From Deinococcus sp. (lineage in GTDB: Bacteria; Deinococcota; Deinococci; Deinococcales; Deinococcaceae): 6,158 nucleotides of DNA. Below are positions 5,186 to 6,158 of the stretch, one piece after another. The stretch covers positions 29,569-35,726 of the forward strand of contig NZ_JAUNHK010000002.1 in assembly GCF_030523985.1 (NCBI RefSeq), in the 5' to 3' direction. A model generated the notes under the pieces. The model was not told the DNA's origin. It saw only the letters and a list, made by a program, of their open reading frames with translations, and did not search any database. The position numbers and the translations under genes are program-made. Within the stretch, counting starts at the first letter, position 1, and the number at the start of each line of letters is the position of its first letter.

Positions 5186-5190
5186 GGAGG
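5186..5190 (+). promoter_or_regulatory. Strong ribosome-binding site of the TAXI gene
   Basis: GGAGG lies seven bases before ATG 5198. It is the only strong, well-spaced Shine-Dalgarno sequence in the window, and it fixes this start. Confidence 0.85.
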
Positions 5191-5197
5191 AATACCC

Positions 5198-6157
<960 letters not shown>

Positions 6158-6158
6158 C

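Noticed and set aside
4940..5197. Radiation/desiccation response motif or riboswitch in the divergent region
   Set aside because: No long palindrome like the Deinococcus damage-response motif and no recognisable riboswitch core was found.

Overview
The window is GC-rich, densely coded bacterial DNA and most likely chromosomal sequence from Deinococcus. Four things point there: a BshC-type bacillithiol-synthesis protein, a DinB/YfiT-like protein (a family expanded in Deinococcus), several genes whose only visible 5' signal is a -10-like hexamer 6-7 bases before the start codon (leaderless transcripts are common in this genus), and G-rich/C-rich hairpin repeats between genes. The species cannot be fixed from the sequence alone. 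No phage, insertion sequence, CRISPR, tRNA or rRNA was seen.

Layout. At the left edge (1-817, + strand) is a tight cluster: the C-terminal end of a ROK-family sugar kinase/regulator, a 70-residue single-pass membrane protein whose start overlaps the ROK stop (ATGA), and a DinB-superfamily protein five bases further on. It meets a minus-strand WecG/TagA/CpsF glycosyltransferase (888-1628) tail to tail across a 22-bp hairpin. The glycosyltransferase is divergent from a Crp/Fnr-family regulator (1726-2409), with a 97-bp shared promoter region. The regulator is followed in the same direction by bshC (2482-4038). bshC meets a minus-strand polar-amino-acid-type ABC ATPase (4136-4939) tail to tail across a second, larger hairpin of the same repeat type. 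The ATPase is divergent from a secreted TAXI-family TRAP solute-binding protein (5198-6157), with a 258-bp region between them that holds promoters, small dyads and a direct repeat.

Functional picture. BshC makes the low-molecular-weight thiol bacillithiol. The nearby DinB-like protein keeps the three-histidine metal site of a superfamily that includes bacillithiol S-transferases, so a thiol link is possible but unproven. The Crp-like regulator lacks the usual cAMP-contact residues and may sense another ligand. The two transport genes belong to unrelated transport systems, and neither has its membrane partner in the window. I do not see a clearly new multi-gene system here. The most interesting material is non-coding: the two related hairpins at the two convergent junctions, one of which runs into the glycosyltransferase gene and supplies its last codons and stop, and the dyads upstream of the TAXI gene.
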